From contig JACDGV010000002.1 of NCBI GenBank assembly GCA_013821425.1, positions 124,001-188,000 on the forward strand: a DNA stretch of 64,000 bases, in the 5' to 3' direction. This stretch comes from Nitrosospira sp. (lineage in GTDB: Bacteria; Pseudomonadota; Gammaproteobacteria; Burkholderiales; Nitrosomonadaceae). Positions 1 to 8,455 of the stretch are shown here, in pieces (the first letter of the stretch is position 1; every line of letters begins with the position of its first letter). Below the pieces are notes generated by a model, which was not told the DNA's origin, did no database searches, and saw only the letters and a list, made by a program, of their open reading frames with translations. The position numbers were made by a program, and so were the translations under genes.

Positions 1-3000
1 ATTCCGGATCTTTCGGACGTTCAGGTCATCGTTTACACCGAGTATCCCGGGCAGGCGCCGCAGGTGGTCGAGGACCAGGTCACCTATCCGCTCTCTACCG
101 CCATGCTAAGCGTCCCTCGATCCAAAATTGTGCGCGGCCTCTCCAGTTTCGGTGTGTCGTTTGTGTACGTCATCTTTGAGGACGGCACCGATATTTATTG
201 GGCACGCTCACGCGTACTGGAATACTTAAGTTTCGCGGCAAGCCGCCTGCCAAAAGACGTGCAGCCGTCCCTCGGCCCGGATGCAACGGGAGTAGGTTGG
301 GTTTACCAATATGTAGTAACGGCCAAGAATCGCACTCTCGACGAGCTGCGAGCCATTCAGGACTGGTTCTTGCGCTACCAGTTAACTGCGGCGGAGGGGG
401 TATCCGAAGTAGCGAGTGTAGGTGGATTTGTAAGAACCTATCAGGTTACTGTTGATCCGCGTCAGCTACAAGCCTACGGCATACCGCTCCAGGAAGTGAG
501 CAAAGTCATCACCGCGAGCAACCGCGACGTTGGTGGACGCGTTATTGAGCTTGGGGAGACCGAATACGTGGTGCGCGGCAAAGGCTATTTGCGCGGCATT
601 GAGGATCTGGAAAAACTTGTCGTCAAGGTGCAAGCCGGTACACCGGTGTTGCTGCGCGACATCGCCCGAGTGGAGCTTGTTCCTGACGAGCGCCGCGGTA
701 TCGCCGAACTCGACGGCGAAGGAGAAGTTGTCTCGGGCATCGCGATAGCGCGGCACGGGGAAAACGCTCTGGACGTTACCCGCAACGTTGAAAAAAGAAT
801 CGATGAGATCGCACCGGGACTGCCGGAAGACGTTTCGATTCAGCCTGTCTACAACCGTTCCGAGCTGATCCACAGCGCCATCGCTACGTTGAATGAGGTG
901 TTCGTCGAGCAGATCATTATCATAGCAGTGGTATGCGTAATCTTCCTCATGCATGTGCGCAGCGCGTTGGTGGCGATCATCATGCTTCCCATCGGCGTGT
1001 TGATCGCTTTTATCGCGATGCATTTACTCGGCATTAACTCCAACATCATGAGCCTCGCGGGCATCGCCCTTGCGATCGCCGAGATGACTGACGCGGCCGT
1101 CGTTATGGTTGAGAATGCGCACAAGCATCTTGCCCGCCTGAATCCGGCCACCGACGCGGCGCGCCTGGATGCAGTTATCGCCGCCTGCAAGGAAGTCGGC
1201 CCGTCGCTATTTTTTAGCCTGCTGATCATCACGGTGTCGTTCCTGCCGGTGTTTACCCTTGAGGCCCAGGAAGGGCGCATGTTTCAGCCACTGGCCTATA
1301 CCAAGACTTTCGCCATGGCCGGTGCCGCGGTGCTTTCGATCACGCTGGTTCCGGTTTTGATACTGCTCCTGATCCGTGGCCGCATCCCACATGAGCAGGA
1401 TAATCCGCTGGGCCGCATCATGATCCGGACCTACCGGCCGGTAATAACCTGGGTGATGCAGTGGAAAAAGATCATCATTGCACTGGCACTCGCAGTGCTC
1501 GGGATTACTGTCTATCCGGCGCTCAAGCTGGGCACTGAATTCATGCCAACGTTGGACGAGGGCACGCTCCTCTTTATGCCGGTGACCCTGCCGGGCATCT
1601 CCGCTACGAAGGCGGCGGAAATCCTGCAGACGCAGGACAGGATCATCAAAAGCTTCCCGGAAGTGGCATCCGTCCTTGGCAAAGCGGGACGTGCCAATAC
1701 GGCCACCGACCCAGCGCCTCTGGAGATGGCCGAGACGATCATCAATCTGAAACCCCAAAGTGAGTGGCGCCCGGGCATGACCACCGATAAGTTGATCGCC
1801 GAAATGGATCAATCCCTCCAGATACCCGGAGTGAGCAATGCCTGGACCATGCCGATCAAGAACAGGACAGATATGCTTGCCACAGGAATTCGCACGCCGA
1901 TCGGCGTCAAGGTGTTCGGCAAGGATCTGGAGGAAATCGGGGTGCTTGGCAAGCAGATCGAGGCGGCTGTGAAAACTGTACCTGGAACCACCAGCGTCTA
2001 CGCCGAACGTACCACGGGGGGCTACTACCTCGATATCGAGCCCGACCGTATGGCGCTCGCCCGTTATGGATTAGCCGTCGGAGACCTGCTGGGGGTGATT
2101 TCCGTGGCGTTGGGTGGCGAGACGGTCACAACCACAGTGGAAGGCCGGGAGCGCTTCGGCGTTACTATTCGCTATCCACGCGCGCTGCGCAGCGACCCGC
2201 AGGCGATCGCCACCCAGGTATTGGTGCCAACCATGGGAGGAGCGATGATACCGCTTGGCCAGCTTGCGGGAATCAAGCTCGTCAAAGGCCCACCGAGTAT
2301 CCGCACCGAAAACGCGCTCCTGTCGGCCTACATCTTTGTCGATATTCATGGTCGTGACATCGGCAGCTACGTTGCGGACGCGCAGCAAGCAGTACATGAA
2401 CAGGTTCAATTTCCCCCCGGTTACTATGCAACGTGGAGCGGTCAGTTCGAATACATGCAACGCGCGACAGAAAAGCTGAAGATGGTGGTGCCGCTCACCA
2501 TCCTGATCGTGTTTCTCCTTGTATATCTGAACTTTAATCGTCTCACCGAAACACTGATAGTGATGCTCTCTGTGCCTTTTTCCGTAGTTGGCGGGATCTG
2601 GCTGGTGTATCTGCTCGATTACAATATGAGCATCGCGGTGGCGGTCGGCTTCATCGGTCTCGTCGGCATTGCCACTGAATCAGCGATGGTAATGCTAACG
2701 TTCCTCGATCACGCGCTCGAGGCCGTTACCGCAAAACGCAAAGCTGAAGGCGGGAAAGTCACCGTCGAAGATCTTTATGATGCAGTCGTTCAGGGCGCGG
2801 TATATCGGATACGTCCCGTAACGATGACCATTGCTGGAAGCGTTATGGGGCTGTTGCCTGTTATGTTGAGCAGTGGTATAGGGTCAGAAATGACGCGGCC
2901 CATTGCTGCTCCCATGGTCGGCGGCATGCTTTCCGCCACCGTGCTGACGCTGATCGTATTTCCCGCCGTTTATGCACTGGTCAAGGAATGGGGTATACGC

Positions 3001-3018
3001 AAGCACGAAGAAAAATAA
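1..3018 (+). CDS. cusA: CusA/CzcA-family heavy-metal efflux RND pump, 5' end outside window
   Basis: Inner-membrane subunit of a tripartite RND pump that uses the proton gradient to expel Cu(I)/Ag(I) or divalent metals from the periplasm. The frame is open from base 1 (IPDLSDVQV...), so about 40 N-terminal residues, including the first membrane helix, lie upstream. Seen: porter-domain motif PGQAPQVVEDQVTYP near the start, long hydrophobic segments around bases 890-1370 and 2490-2990, and the heavy-metal RND signature GIALAIAEMTDAAVVMVENA in the helix-4 region. A CusF-like gene follows after 312 bp, which favours copper or silver as substrate. Family membership is secure; the metal is inferred from context. 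Confidence 0.93.
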   Translation: MPDLSDVQVIVYTEYPGQAPQVVEDQVTYPLSTAMLSVPRSKIVRGLSSFGVSFVYVIFEDGTDIYWARSRVLEYLSFAASRLPKDVQPSLGPDATGVGWVYQYVVTAKNRTLDELRAIQDWFLRYQLTAAEGVSEVASVGGFVRTYQVTVDPRQLQAYGIPLQEVSKVITASNRDVGGRVIELGETEYVVRGKGYLRGIEDLEKLVVKVQAGTPVLLRDIARVELVPDERRGIAELDGEGEVVSGIAIARHGENALDVTRNVEKRIDEIAPGLPEDVSIQPVYNRSELIHSAIATLNEVFVEQIIIIAVVCVIFLMHVRSALVAIIMLPIGVLIAFIAMHLLGINSNIMSLAGIALAIAEMTDAAVVMVENAHKHLARLNPATDAARLDAVIAACKEVGPSLFFSLLIITVSFLPVFTLEAQEGRMFQPLAYTKTFAMAGAAVLSITLVPVLILLLIRGRIPHEQDNPLGRIMIRTYRPVITWVMQWKKIIIALALAVLGITVYPALKLGTEFMPTLDEGTLLFMPVTLPGISATKAAEILQTQDRIIKSFPEVASVLGKAGRANTATDPAPLEMAETIINLKPQSEWRPGMTTDKLIAEMDQSLQIPGVSNAWTMPIKNRTDMLATGIRTPIGVKVFGKDLEEIGVLGKQIEAAVKTVPGTTSVYAERTTGGYYLDIEPDRMALARYGLAVGDLLGVISVALGGETVTTTVEGRERFGVTIRYPRALRSDPQAIATQVLVPTMGGAMIPLGQLAGIKLVKGPPSIRTENALLSAYIFVDIHGRDIGSYVADAQQAVHEQVQFPPGYYATWSGQFEYMQRATEKLKMVVPLTILIVFLLVYLNFNRLTETLIVMLSVPFSVVGGIWLVYLLDYNMSIAVAVGFIGLVGIATESAMVMLTFLDHALEAVTAKRKAEGGKVTVEDLYDAVVQGAVYRIRPVTMTIAGSVMGLLPVMLSSGIGSEMTRPIAAPMVGGMLSATVLTLIVFPAVYALVKEWGIRKHEEK

Positions 3019-3330
3019 ATCCCTGTTGAGGAGATTGAAATATTCAAGAAATTATCTGGCAGGTTATTCACTTTCAGGCTATGCCTGATCGCTCTGCCTG
3101 CTATGAGCAGGCGGCAGAAACAACACGAACATGGCTAAAACCCCCGTCGAATGGCTTCCGAATCAAAATAATCCTAAGTTGATCTTTCATGCCTAAACAT
3201 TTTGGGGTTTGATCTACATCGAGATATACCCGGAATAGCCGGAGAGACTGCAATGAATGGTCGAGTGATTTAAACCAGCATTTTGGGTCAATCAAGCAAA
3301 CAAACCATTAATCAACCAAGGAGAAACGCA
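3019..3330. other. gap between cusA and cusF-like gene
   Basis: 312 bases without a convincing gene. The reverse-strand frame at 3101-3295 has no ribosome site and no recognisable motif. A purine-rich ribosome binding site (ccaaggag) lies at its right edge and belongs to the next gene. No clear terminator or promoter was identified. Confidence 0.5.
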
Positions 3331-3684
3331 ATGAAATCTACCCCAGCCCTCGCTTTAACCCTCGCCTTGTCCGCATCCACCCTTGTCGTTGCACAGTCTG
3401 GTGGTATGCAGGGCATGGATATGAAAGATATGGGCGAAACGCCGCAGGTCGACGAGCCCACAGATGTTACCCATCAAATGGCTGCGGTCGTCAAAGACGT
3501 GGATATGGCAAGTGGCAAGGTGACTCTTGCGCATGAACCGGTCAAGAGTCTGAATTGGCCGGCGATGACTATGGGGTTTAGAGTCAAGGATAGGACGTTA
3601 TTCGACAAGCTCGTGACGGGCAAAAAGGTCAAAGTCGAATTCATTCAGCAAGGGTCGGACTACCTAGTGACCGCTGTGAAGTAA
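3331..3684 (+). CDS. cusF: CusF-like periplasmic copper-binding protein
   Basis: Small periplasmic metallochaperone expected to bind Cu(I)/Ag(I) and hand it to the CusCBA pump. The ATG at 3331 is chosen because AAGGAG lies about 8 bases upstream; the frame is open further upstream without a better start. The 117-residue product has a signal peptide (MKSTPALALTLALSAS...), a Met-rich stretch GGMQGMDMKDMGE, then a single OB-fold domain. The CusF metal site is recognisable: His in LAHEP, Trp in LNWPAMTMGF and the two Met residues of that motif. It follows the RND pump in the same direction, so the two probably act together. Confidence 0.9.
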   Translation: MKSTPALALTLALSASTLVVAQSGGMQGMDMKDMGETPQVDEPTDVTHQMAAVVKDVDMASGKVTLAHEPVKSLNWPAMTMGFRVKDRTLFDKLVTGKKVKVEFIQQGSDYLVTAVK

Positions 3685-3706
3685 TGACTTGATGGCATCG
3701 GAATGC

Positions 3707-3771
3707 CTGATTTGCCGCAACACGGTTCGTTGTGCCTTCGAATCAAGGGGGATCTCCAAGATTATTGTGTG
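3707..3771 (+). repeat. diverged dispersed repeat, copy A
   Basis: About 65 bases (gatttgccgca ... ggt.c.ttg.gccttcgaatca.ggg...) resembling 7611-7676 at roughly three matches in four by eye, with the block gccttcgaatca identical. Copy A lies downstream of the CusF-like gene, copy B upstream of the copper storage gene. The rest of the 364-base gap (3685-4048) holds no gene I can support, only this block and the tandem repeat at 3895. Confidence 0.5.
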
Positions 3772-3894
3772 CGTTTGTGCATTGAGAATATGTTGCCCGC
3801 CCGCCTACGTTTTGGGAGCGCTTCGAAGGCCCAAGTCCAGTTCGATATCATCCGAGCCTGCACTTCCGAGGAGATTAGACCGACGCTGACGAAC

Positions 3895-3948
3895 GTGACA
3901 AACTTTTATAACAGCACTTTGGTGACAAACTTTTATAACAGCACTTTG
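3895..3948 (+). repeat. perfect 27-bp tandem duplication
   Basis: Two head-to-tail identical copies of a 27-base unit beginning gtgacaaacttttataacag, at 3895-3921 and 3922-3948. Identity is complete, so the duplication is recent or under selection. It lies between convergent units (cusF-like gene and the DUF3299 gene), outside any supported gene. Confidence 0.9.
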
Positions 3949-4048
3949 TTTGGTAACGCACCGAATGGCCCAAACATAAAGAGTATTTATTTGTCATATG
4001 AAATGACAGAAATGATTCTTTGGCGGCGGCAAAACTCAGGAGAGAAGG

Positions 4049-4693
4049 TCACGGATAGGGGACGACCCGTTCAGCTTTCAGCTGATAGCCGGCCTGACCC
4101 ATTTCGGTGTCAACCTTGCCGACTTGCATGAGGCCGTTGACCCACATGGTATCCATGGTGCGCATGTTGGCAACGGGTTTGGCCGTTCGAACATGAATAA
4201 TCTGGTTGGAAGGGGGAGGCGGCGTATGGATACAGGCGCCGAAGTAGGGCACCAGCAAAAATTCACTGACTTTATTGCCGGCCCTTTCCAGCGGAATTAC
4301 GAATCCGGGTATGCGAATGCGTTCGCCATCAAGGGATCGTTCCACCGGCGCACTCTTCCAGGCCTCGCGAATATTTTCCAGCGCTTGGATGGCACGCGGA
4401 TCGCTGTCTTTCATCTGGTCCAGCTGCAACCCTTTCAAGGGTGCCATCGGGTCCCAGCTCTTGGGCATCAAGTCATCCCACGTCTTTTCCTTGTAAGCCA
4501 CGGGAACTGCCTGAGGCGCGCGGTTGTTCTTGCTCTTCGCAGAAGCTGGGGGTGAAAGCCTCTCCCCAATGCGGTAATCCTTATTTTCGGCTGCCGAGGA
4601 AGGTTGCGTGGCAAGGACAATCCAGCCGATCAGGAAAAGAATGGCGAAACGGGGAAAACAAAGACGCAGATAGGGGGAGGTATCCATATTCAT
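4049..4693 (-). CDS. DUF3299 protein, last gene of a Zrg-like ABC locus
   Basis: Secreted or membrane-anchored protein of the DUF3299 family, 214 residues. Seen: an N-terminal hydrophobic signal (FAILFLIGWIVLATQ...) and the family core FLLVPYFGACIHTPPPPSNQ, whose Cys and His could hold metal. It starts 3 bases after the permease stop (4697), so it is the last gene of a four-gene reverse-strand operon with DUF2796, ATPase and FtsX-type permease genes. From memory, this order recalls the zinc-regulated zrg locus of Vibrio. The role in metal uptake is therefore by analogy, and the biochemical function of DUF3299 is unknown. Confidence 0.8.
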   Translation of the reverse strand: MNMDTSPYLRLCFPRFAILFLIGWIVLATQPSSAAENKDYRIGERLSPPASAKSKNNRAPQAVPVAYKEKTWDDLMPKSWDPMAPLKGLQLDQMKDSDPRAIQALENIREAWKSAPVERSLDGERIRIPGFVIPLERAGNKVSEFLLVPYFGACIHTPPPPSNQIIHVRTAKPVANMRTMDTMWVNGLMQVGKVDTEMGQAGYQLKAERVVPYP

Positions 4694-4696
4694 TCC

Positions 4697-5980
4697 TTAC
4701 AATCTTGGCGTTAAACCATCGGCAAGGGATAACCGGTAGGCGCGGTATCCGGGAATGAGACTAACCGCAAACCCGGTTGCCATCACCAGGAAAAGTAATC
4801 GCCACGCCTCGGGCGACAGCATGCCTGTCGCCAGCGAAACGCCCAGATGGGATTCCAGCATGGGCGCGGCGAACAGGCCCAGCAGGGCCAAACCAAGCAC
4901 ACCAAGCACTGAGCCCGCCACCACCACCATTAATCCCTCGATGGCCAGCAACATGAACACCACGCGCGGGCCGGCACCCACTGAGCGAAGAATTGCCAGT
5001 TCGCGCCTGCGTTCACCCAGCCCAGCCAGCACAACGGCAACCAGACCACTGAGGCCAACGGCGATAACCAAAGCAGAAATGGCCAGTAGCGATTTTTCCA
5101 CAATGCCGACAATCGACCATAGCTCATCCAGCGCCACGCCGGGTAATACGGCCAGTAGCGGCTCGCCTTTGTACTGGTTAACGAAACGCTGCATCTGGAA
5201 AACTCCTGCACGGCTTTTCAGGCCTATGAGGGCCGCCGTGATTTCCTTCGGGGCGAGGTCGAATTTACGCGCGAATTCAGCCGGAATGGACAGCCCCGGG
5301 ATCGGCGCGCCGCCTTGCCAGTCGAGATGAATCGCCTCGATAGCCTCGAGGCTTACATGGACGCTGCGGTCCACCGAGAGGCCGGTCCGTTTGAGAATGC
5401 CGCTTACCATGAATGGTTTGTCAGCATGCTCGGTCAAGCCCAGGTTTCCCGTACCGTGATTAAGCACGATGCTGTCGCCGCTACGGTAGCCCAGTTGCTC
5501 CGCCACATCGGCACCAATCACCGCATCGAAGATATCAACAAACGGCTTGCCTTCGGCAAATGCCAGCAATCTGCGATCTCCATAACGAAAATGCTCGAAA
5601 TAAGCCGTCGTAGTGCCAATTACGGCAAAACCCCGATGCGAGTCGCCCAGCGAAATTGGCACTGCCCATGCTACTGCCGGATGCTCTGCCATCGCCTCGA
5701 AACTCGACCAACGGATGTTATGTGTCGCGTCCCCGAGACGAAATACGGCATAAAGCATGAGCTGGATAGGGCTGGTGCGCGCGCCCACCACCAGATCCGT
5801 ACCCGATACGGACTGCGAAAAACTCTCTCTCGCCTGGGTGCGCAATTGCTCGACGCCCAGCAGCAACATGACTGAAAGCCCGATGCTAACGGCCATCAAC
5901 CCAAGCGTGAGGCGCCGGTTCCACGCGCTGGCAAACGCGAGAAACACCAGTGGCTTCAGTTCGCCCCCGAAGTTTCGCAA
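4697..5980 (-). CDS. FtsX/MacB-type ABC transporter permease
   Basis: Inner-membrane permease of an ABC transporter. The 427-residue protein shows the MacB/FtsX layout: one N-terminal membrane helix (LTLGLMAVSIGLSVMLLLGV), a large periplasmic domain, then three C-terminal helices (around SLLAISALVIAVGLSGLVAV, GLMVVVAGSVLGVLGLALLG and LLFLVMATGFAVSLIPG) with ERRRELAILRSVGA in the cytoplasmic loop. The only frame-opening start is TTG at 5980, overlapping the ATPase stop by 25 bases without a strong ribosome site; a GTG a few codons in is an alternative. It pairs with the ATPase at 5956-6669. Substrate is unknown, with zinc or another metal suggested by the neighbours. Confidence 0.85.
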   Translation of the reverse strand: MRNFGGELKPLVFLAFASAWNRRLTLGLMAVSIGLSVMLLLGVEQLRTQARESFSQSVSGTDLVVGARTSPIQLMLYAVFRLGDATHNIRWSSFEAMAEHPAVAWAVPISLGDSHRGFAVIGTTTAYFEHFRYGDRRLLAFAEGKPFVDIFDAVIGADVAEQLGYRSGDSIVLNHGTGNLGLTEHADKPFMVSGILKRTGLSVDRSVHVSLEAIEAIHLDWQGGAPIPGLSIPAEFARKFDLAPKEITAALIGLKSRAGVFQMQRFVNQYKGEPLLAVLPGVALDELWSIVGIVEKSLLAISALVIAVGLSGLVAVVLAGLGERRRELAILRSVGAGPRVVFMLLAIEGLMVVVAGSVLGVLGLALLGLFAAPMLESHLGVSLATGMLSPEAWRLLFLVMATGFAVSLIPGYRAYRLSLADGLTPRL

Positions 5981-6669
5981 AATTCGTTCAGATCCACGCC
6001 ACGGCTAAAATGGGATCCCAAGCGCTTATCATGGCTGACAAAAATCAGCGTGACGTTCTCATCGTCGCAGCGCCGCAGCAGCAGATCAAGAAATTCCGCC
6101 TGGCGCCCCGCGTCCAAAGCCGAAGTCGGCTCATCTGCAATGATCAGGTCGGGGTGTCCGATCAGCGCGCGTGCGGCTGCCACGCGCTGTTGTTGCCCAA
6201 CAGATAGGGCCGTCACCGGTTGTCGTGCTAACGTCATATCAAGTCCGAGTTGATCAAGCAACGCATCAGCCGAACGTTCCAGCGATGCCGCCGCGCCAGC
6301 CAATTGAAGTGCGCGCTGCCGCCGGCGCTTCGAGAATCGGCAAGGGAGGAGTATATTCTCGCGCACAGATAGGTATGGGACCAGATTGAATTGCTGGAAC
6401 AGAAAGCCCACGTGGTCCACCCGAAACCGGTCACGGGCACTGGAGCTCAGTGCGGTCAGGTCGGTATCGAGCACGCGCAAGCGGCACGGCTGTGGCAAGA
6501 GTACACCACCCATCAAGGCCAGCAGGGTGCTCTTGCCGCTGCCGCTTGGGCCTTGCAGAAAAACGCGTTCCCCGCACCTGACCTCAAATTGAGGGATCGA
6601 TAGACGGAACCCATGCTTGCCGGGCCATTGGAAAACCAGGTTCCTGATATCAATGACAAACGGGCTCAT
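5956..6669 (-). CDS. ABC transporter ATP-binding protein (LolD/MacB class)
   Basis: Cytoplasmic ATPase that drives the neighbouring FtsX-type permease. The 237-residue protein carries Walker A GPSGSGKST, a Q-loop in FLFQQFNL, signature LSVGQQQR, Walker B LIIADEPTSALD and the switch His in FVSHD. The ATG at 6669 follows the DUF2796 stop by 7 bases and the 3' end overlaps the permease start, so the genes are translated as one unit. Family is clear. Involvement in metal handling rests only on gene order. Confidence 0.9.
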   Translation of the reverse strand: MSPFVIDIRNLVFQWPGKHGFRLSIPQFEVRCGERVFLQGPSGSGKSTLLALMGGVLLPQPCRLRVLDTDLTALSSSARDRFRVDHVGFLFQQFNLVPYLSVRENILLPCRFSKRRRQRALQLAGAAASLERSADALLDQLGLDMTLARQPVTALSVGQQQRVAAARALIGHPDLIIADEPTSALDAGRQAEFLDLLLRRCDDENVTLIFVSHDKRLGSHFSRGVDLNEFCETSGAN

Positions 6670-6676
6670 GCCCAGG

Positions 6677-7324
6677 TTACCATTTTAATCGGCTGGATTC
6701 AGGCGACAGCCTCGCGCTAGCCTGTGTCTTGGGACCGGCGACAGCGGCATCAAGACGCTTCACGCCGGGAAATATCTGGAACAGTTTAACGTCCACTCCC
6801 TGTAAAGCCTGCGGTTGAGCGCAGTGAAATTGCCAGGTTGCTTCCAGTTCCCCATGCGCGTCGCTAGGCGCGGCTTGGAGCGTACCGCCGTTCATGCCCC
6901 GAGTATTTCCAGCGACACCGCCGCCAACAACTTTATCAGCGCTTCCGGCAACCTCGGCAGAAGGTATCAACAAGTCGGGGGGAAGCACGGGTGACTCCAG
7001 TTCGGTGGATTCCAACCGGCACTGGGCCCCGGGTGTAAAGATGAAAAGGCTATCAGTTCGGTGGAACTTGAATGCCATGGTCTTGACGGCCTGACGTTGT
7101 TTTTCATTTCGGGGCGCATGCTCGAACCCCACCAGATTATCCAGCGGAGTAATCAGGTTGATTTGCACGGTAGCGTCATCAATGGCGATTTCAAGGTGCG
7201 CAACGCCATGAATATGCGCACCCAGGCCGTGCGCCCAAACCGGCGATCCCAAGCCATAGGCCGCGGCCATGGCGGCAACTGCTTGTCCCTGAAAATACCA
7301 TGCCCGCCCCATTTTTTTGTTCAT
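6677..7324 (-). CDS. DUF2796 periplasmic protein (ZrgA-like) lacking a His-rich loop
   Basis: First gene of the ABC locus. The ATG at 7324 gives a standard signal peptide ending ...GLGSPVWAHG; a TTG start at 7393 with a better ribosome site (ggggagga) would add 23 residues and is possible. The mature N-terminus has the family motif AHIHGVAHLEIAI and then NLVGFEHAP; the C-terminal half keeps WQFHCAQP and LFQIFPGVKRLDA. Members I recall carry a His/Asp-rich metal loop in the middle. Here that segment is replaced by a Gly/Ser/Pro stretch (around VVGGGVAGNTRGMNGGT) without His clusters. A periplasmic binding role for zinc is inferred from the Vibrio ZrgA analogy only. Confidence 0.82.
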   Translation of the reverse strand: MNKKMGRAWYFQGQAVAAMAAAYGLGSPVWAHGLGAHIHGVAHLEIAIDDATVQINLITPLDNLVGFEHAPRNEKQRQAVKTMAFKFHRTDSLFIFTPGAQCRLESTELESPVLPPDLLIPSAEVAGSADKVVGGGVAGNTRGMNGGTLQAAPSDAHGELEATWQFHCAQPQALQGVDVKLFQIFPGVKRLDAAVAGPKTQASARLSPESSRLKW

Positions 7325-7393
7325 CTCTTTGCTCAATTCCAGATCGTATCGATTAAAAGGAGAAGCACATATCCATTTTGGATGCAGCAGCAA

Positions 7394-7782
7394 CTGGTAA
7401 TCGCTCCTCCCCGTATTCTCTGTAGATGCAAACTCTTTAACTTTAAGAATACCACGTCAAAAAGGCATGGCTGTTCCTATGCGCATTCCATTCTCTGATC
7501 CAACAAACTGCCCGAGCCGTCCTGGCACCGGTTTATCAATAACATGCCTTCGACAAGGTACATACGGCCGGAAGTTCAATATGCGCCTTCCGTGGGCGCC
7601 GCCTCAGGAACGATTTGTCGCACTGTGGTCCATTGCGCCTTCGAATCAGGGGAGGATCTTAAAAAATTATGTTCGCGACCGTACAGACCCTCCCGAACAG
7701 TAAGCCCATCGTGTTAAATGGTTTCTGTTTGTCCGTTAAAGCTGAAGACCAACCTGTTGGCCAACCTAAAGGAGCCGCTGCT
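7394..7782. other. divergent intergenic region between the Zrg-like operon and the copper storage gene
   Basis: About 390 bases between divergent genes, so it should contain both promoters. I could not pick a convincing Zur or CueR operator by eye. It contains copy B of the dispersed repeat (7611-7676). A frame from 7669 runs into the copper storage gene but has no ribosome site at its start. Confidence 0.4.
7611..7676 (+). repeat. diverged dispersed repeat, copy B
   Basis: Counterpart of 3707-3771, with gatttgtcgca, ggtcc.ttgcgccttcgaatca and ggatctt in the same order. It ends about 105 bases before the copper storage gene start. It could be a relic of a duplicated gene end or a shared leader; reading frames in both copies are short and do not agree. 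Confidence 0.5.
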
Positions 7783-8169
7783 ATGACTCACACCACCGAC
7801 CCCAAAATGCAAGCGTGCGTCGACGCATGTAATCAATGTTATCAAACGTGCCTGCACGAAGCGATGACTCAATGCCTGGAGGCAGGCGGCAAGCACGTTG
7901 AGCCCGATCATTTCCGCCTGATGATGAACTGCGCCGAGATCTGCCAAACCTCGGTTAATTTCATGCTGAGCAGTTCGGCTTTTAGCAATCAGACGTGTAG
8001 GGTCTGCGCCGAAGTCTGCGAGGCCTGCGCGAAGAGTTGCGAACAGATCGGCATGGAAGACTGCGCCAGAGTCTGCCGCGAATGCGCCGAGAGTTGTCGC
8101 CAGATGGCTGGTTCAGGCACTAACGAAAGCGCCGGAGCCCGGGAACGCGTTCCCGCAGACGATTTGTAG
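7783..8169 (+). CDS. four-helix-bundle copper storage protein (Csp-like)
   Basis: Cys-rich helical protein that stores Cu(I) in the core of a four-helix bundle. The ATG at 7783 follows AAAGGAG. The 128-residue product has 16 cysteines spaced mainly CxxC or CxxxC along helices (ACVDACNQCYQTC, TCRVCAEVCEACAKSC, DCARVCRECAESC), with HFRLMMNCAEIC between. There is no signal peptide, so it is probably cytosolic (Csp3 type). Copper storage fits an organism with copper-dependent ammonia oxidation and fits the Cus genes nearby. The short C-terminal tail (GTNESAGARERVPADDL) is not part of the fold. Confidence 0.9.
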   Translation: MTHTTDPKMQACVDACNQCYQTCLHEAMTQCLEAGGKHVEPDHFRLMMNCAEICQTSVNFMLSSSAFSNQTCRVCAEVCEACAKSCEQIGMEDCARVCRECAESCRQMAGSGTNESAGARERVPADDL

Positions 8170-8354
8170 CAGGCCTGGTTGCTTGAGAGGACCGTGATGT
8201 CTCAGCAATAAAGCCAAAGTTCAACCGTTGCTTCTTCTTTTATTGTCTTTACGGTAGCGGTGGCATCCACCGGGTGTGATTTTTAAAAGATAACACTCCA
8301 GGGGGGCGGGAAAAACGGCTCCTGGAAGGGTCGTCGTCCCAACCTCCGCCGAAA

Positions 8355-8453
8355 ATGAACGCCAACGCAGATCAGCAGCAGGACGTGGTAGTCGTGACGG
8401 GAAGCAGCGGCTTCATCGGTTCTGCCCTCGTCAAGAACAAAGGAGCCCTATAA
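8355..8453 (+). pseudogene. N-terminal stub of an NAD-dependent epimerase/SDR gene
   Basis: An ATG at 8355 opens a 32-codon frame whose first 28 residues contain a nucleotide-binding P-loop start (VVVVTGSSGFIGSALVK), after which it runs into unrelated sequence and stops at 8451-8453. TGSSGFIGSA is the classic extended-SDR motif. The matching C-terminal part of such an enzyme appears about 8.7 kb downstream (17.1-17.57 kb), so the gene was split by insertion, with loss of its middle. The break lies within a few bases of 8432-8440. Confidence 0.85.
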
Positions 8454-8455
8454 GC

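Noticed and set aside
7394-7782. Zur or copper-regulator operator upstream of the Zrg-like operon or csp
   Set aside because: I looked for A/T-rich or CueR-type dyads and saw none convincing enough to report.
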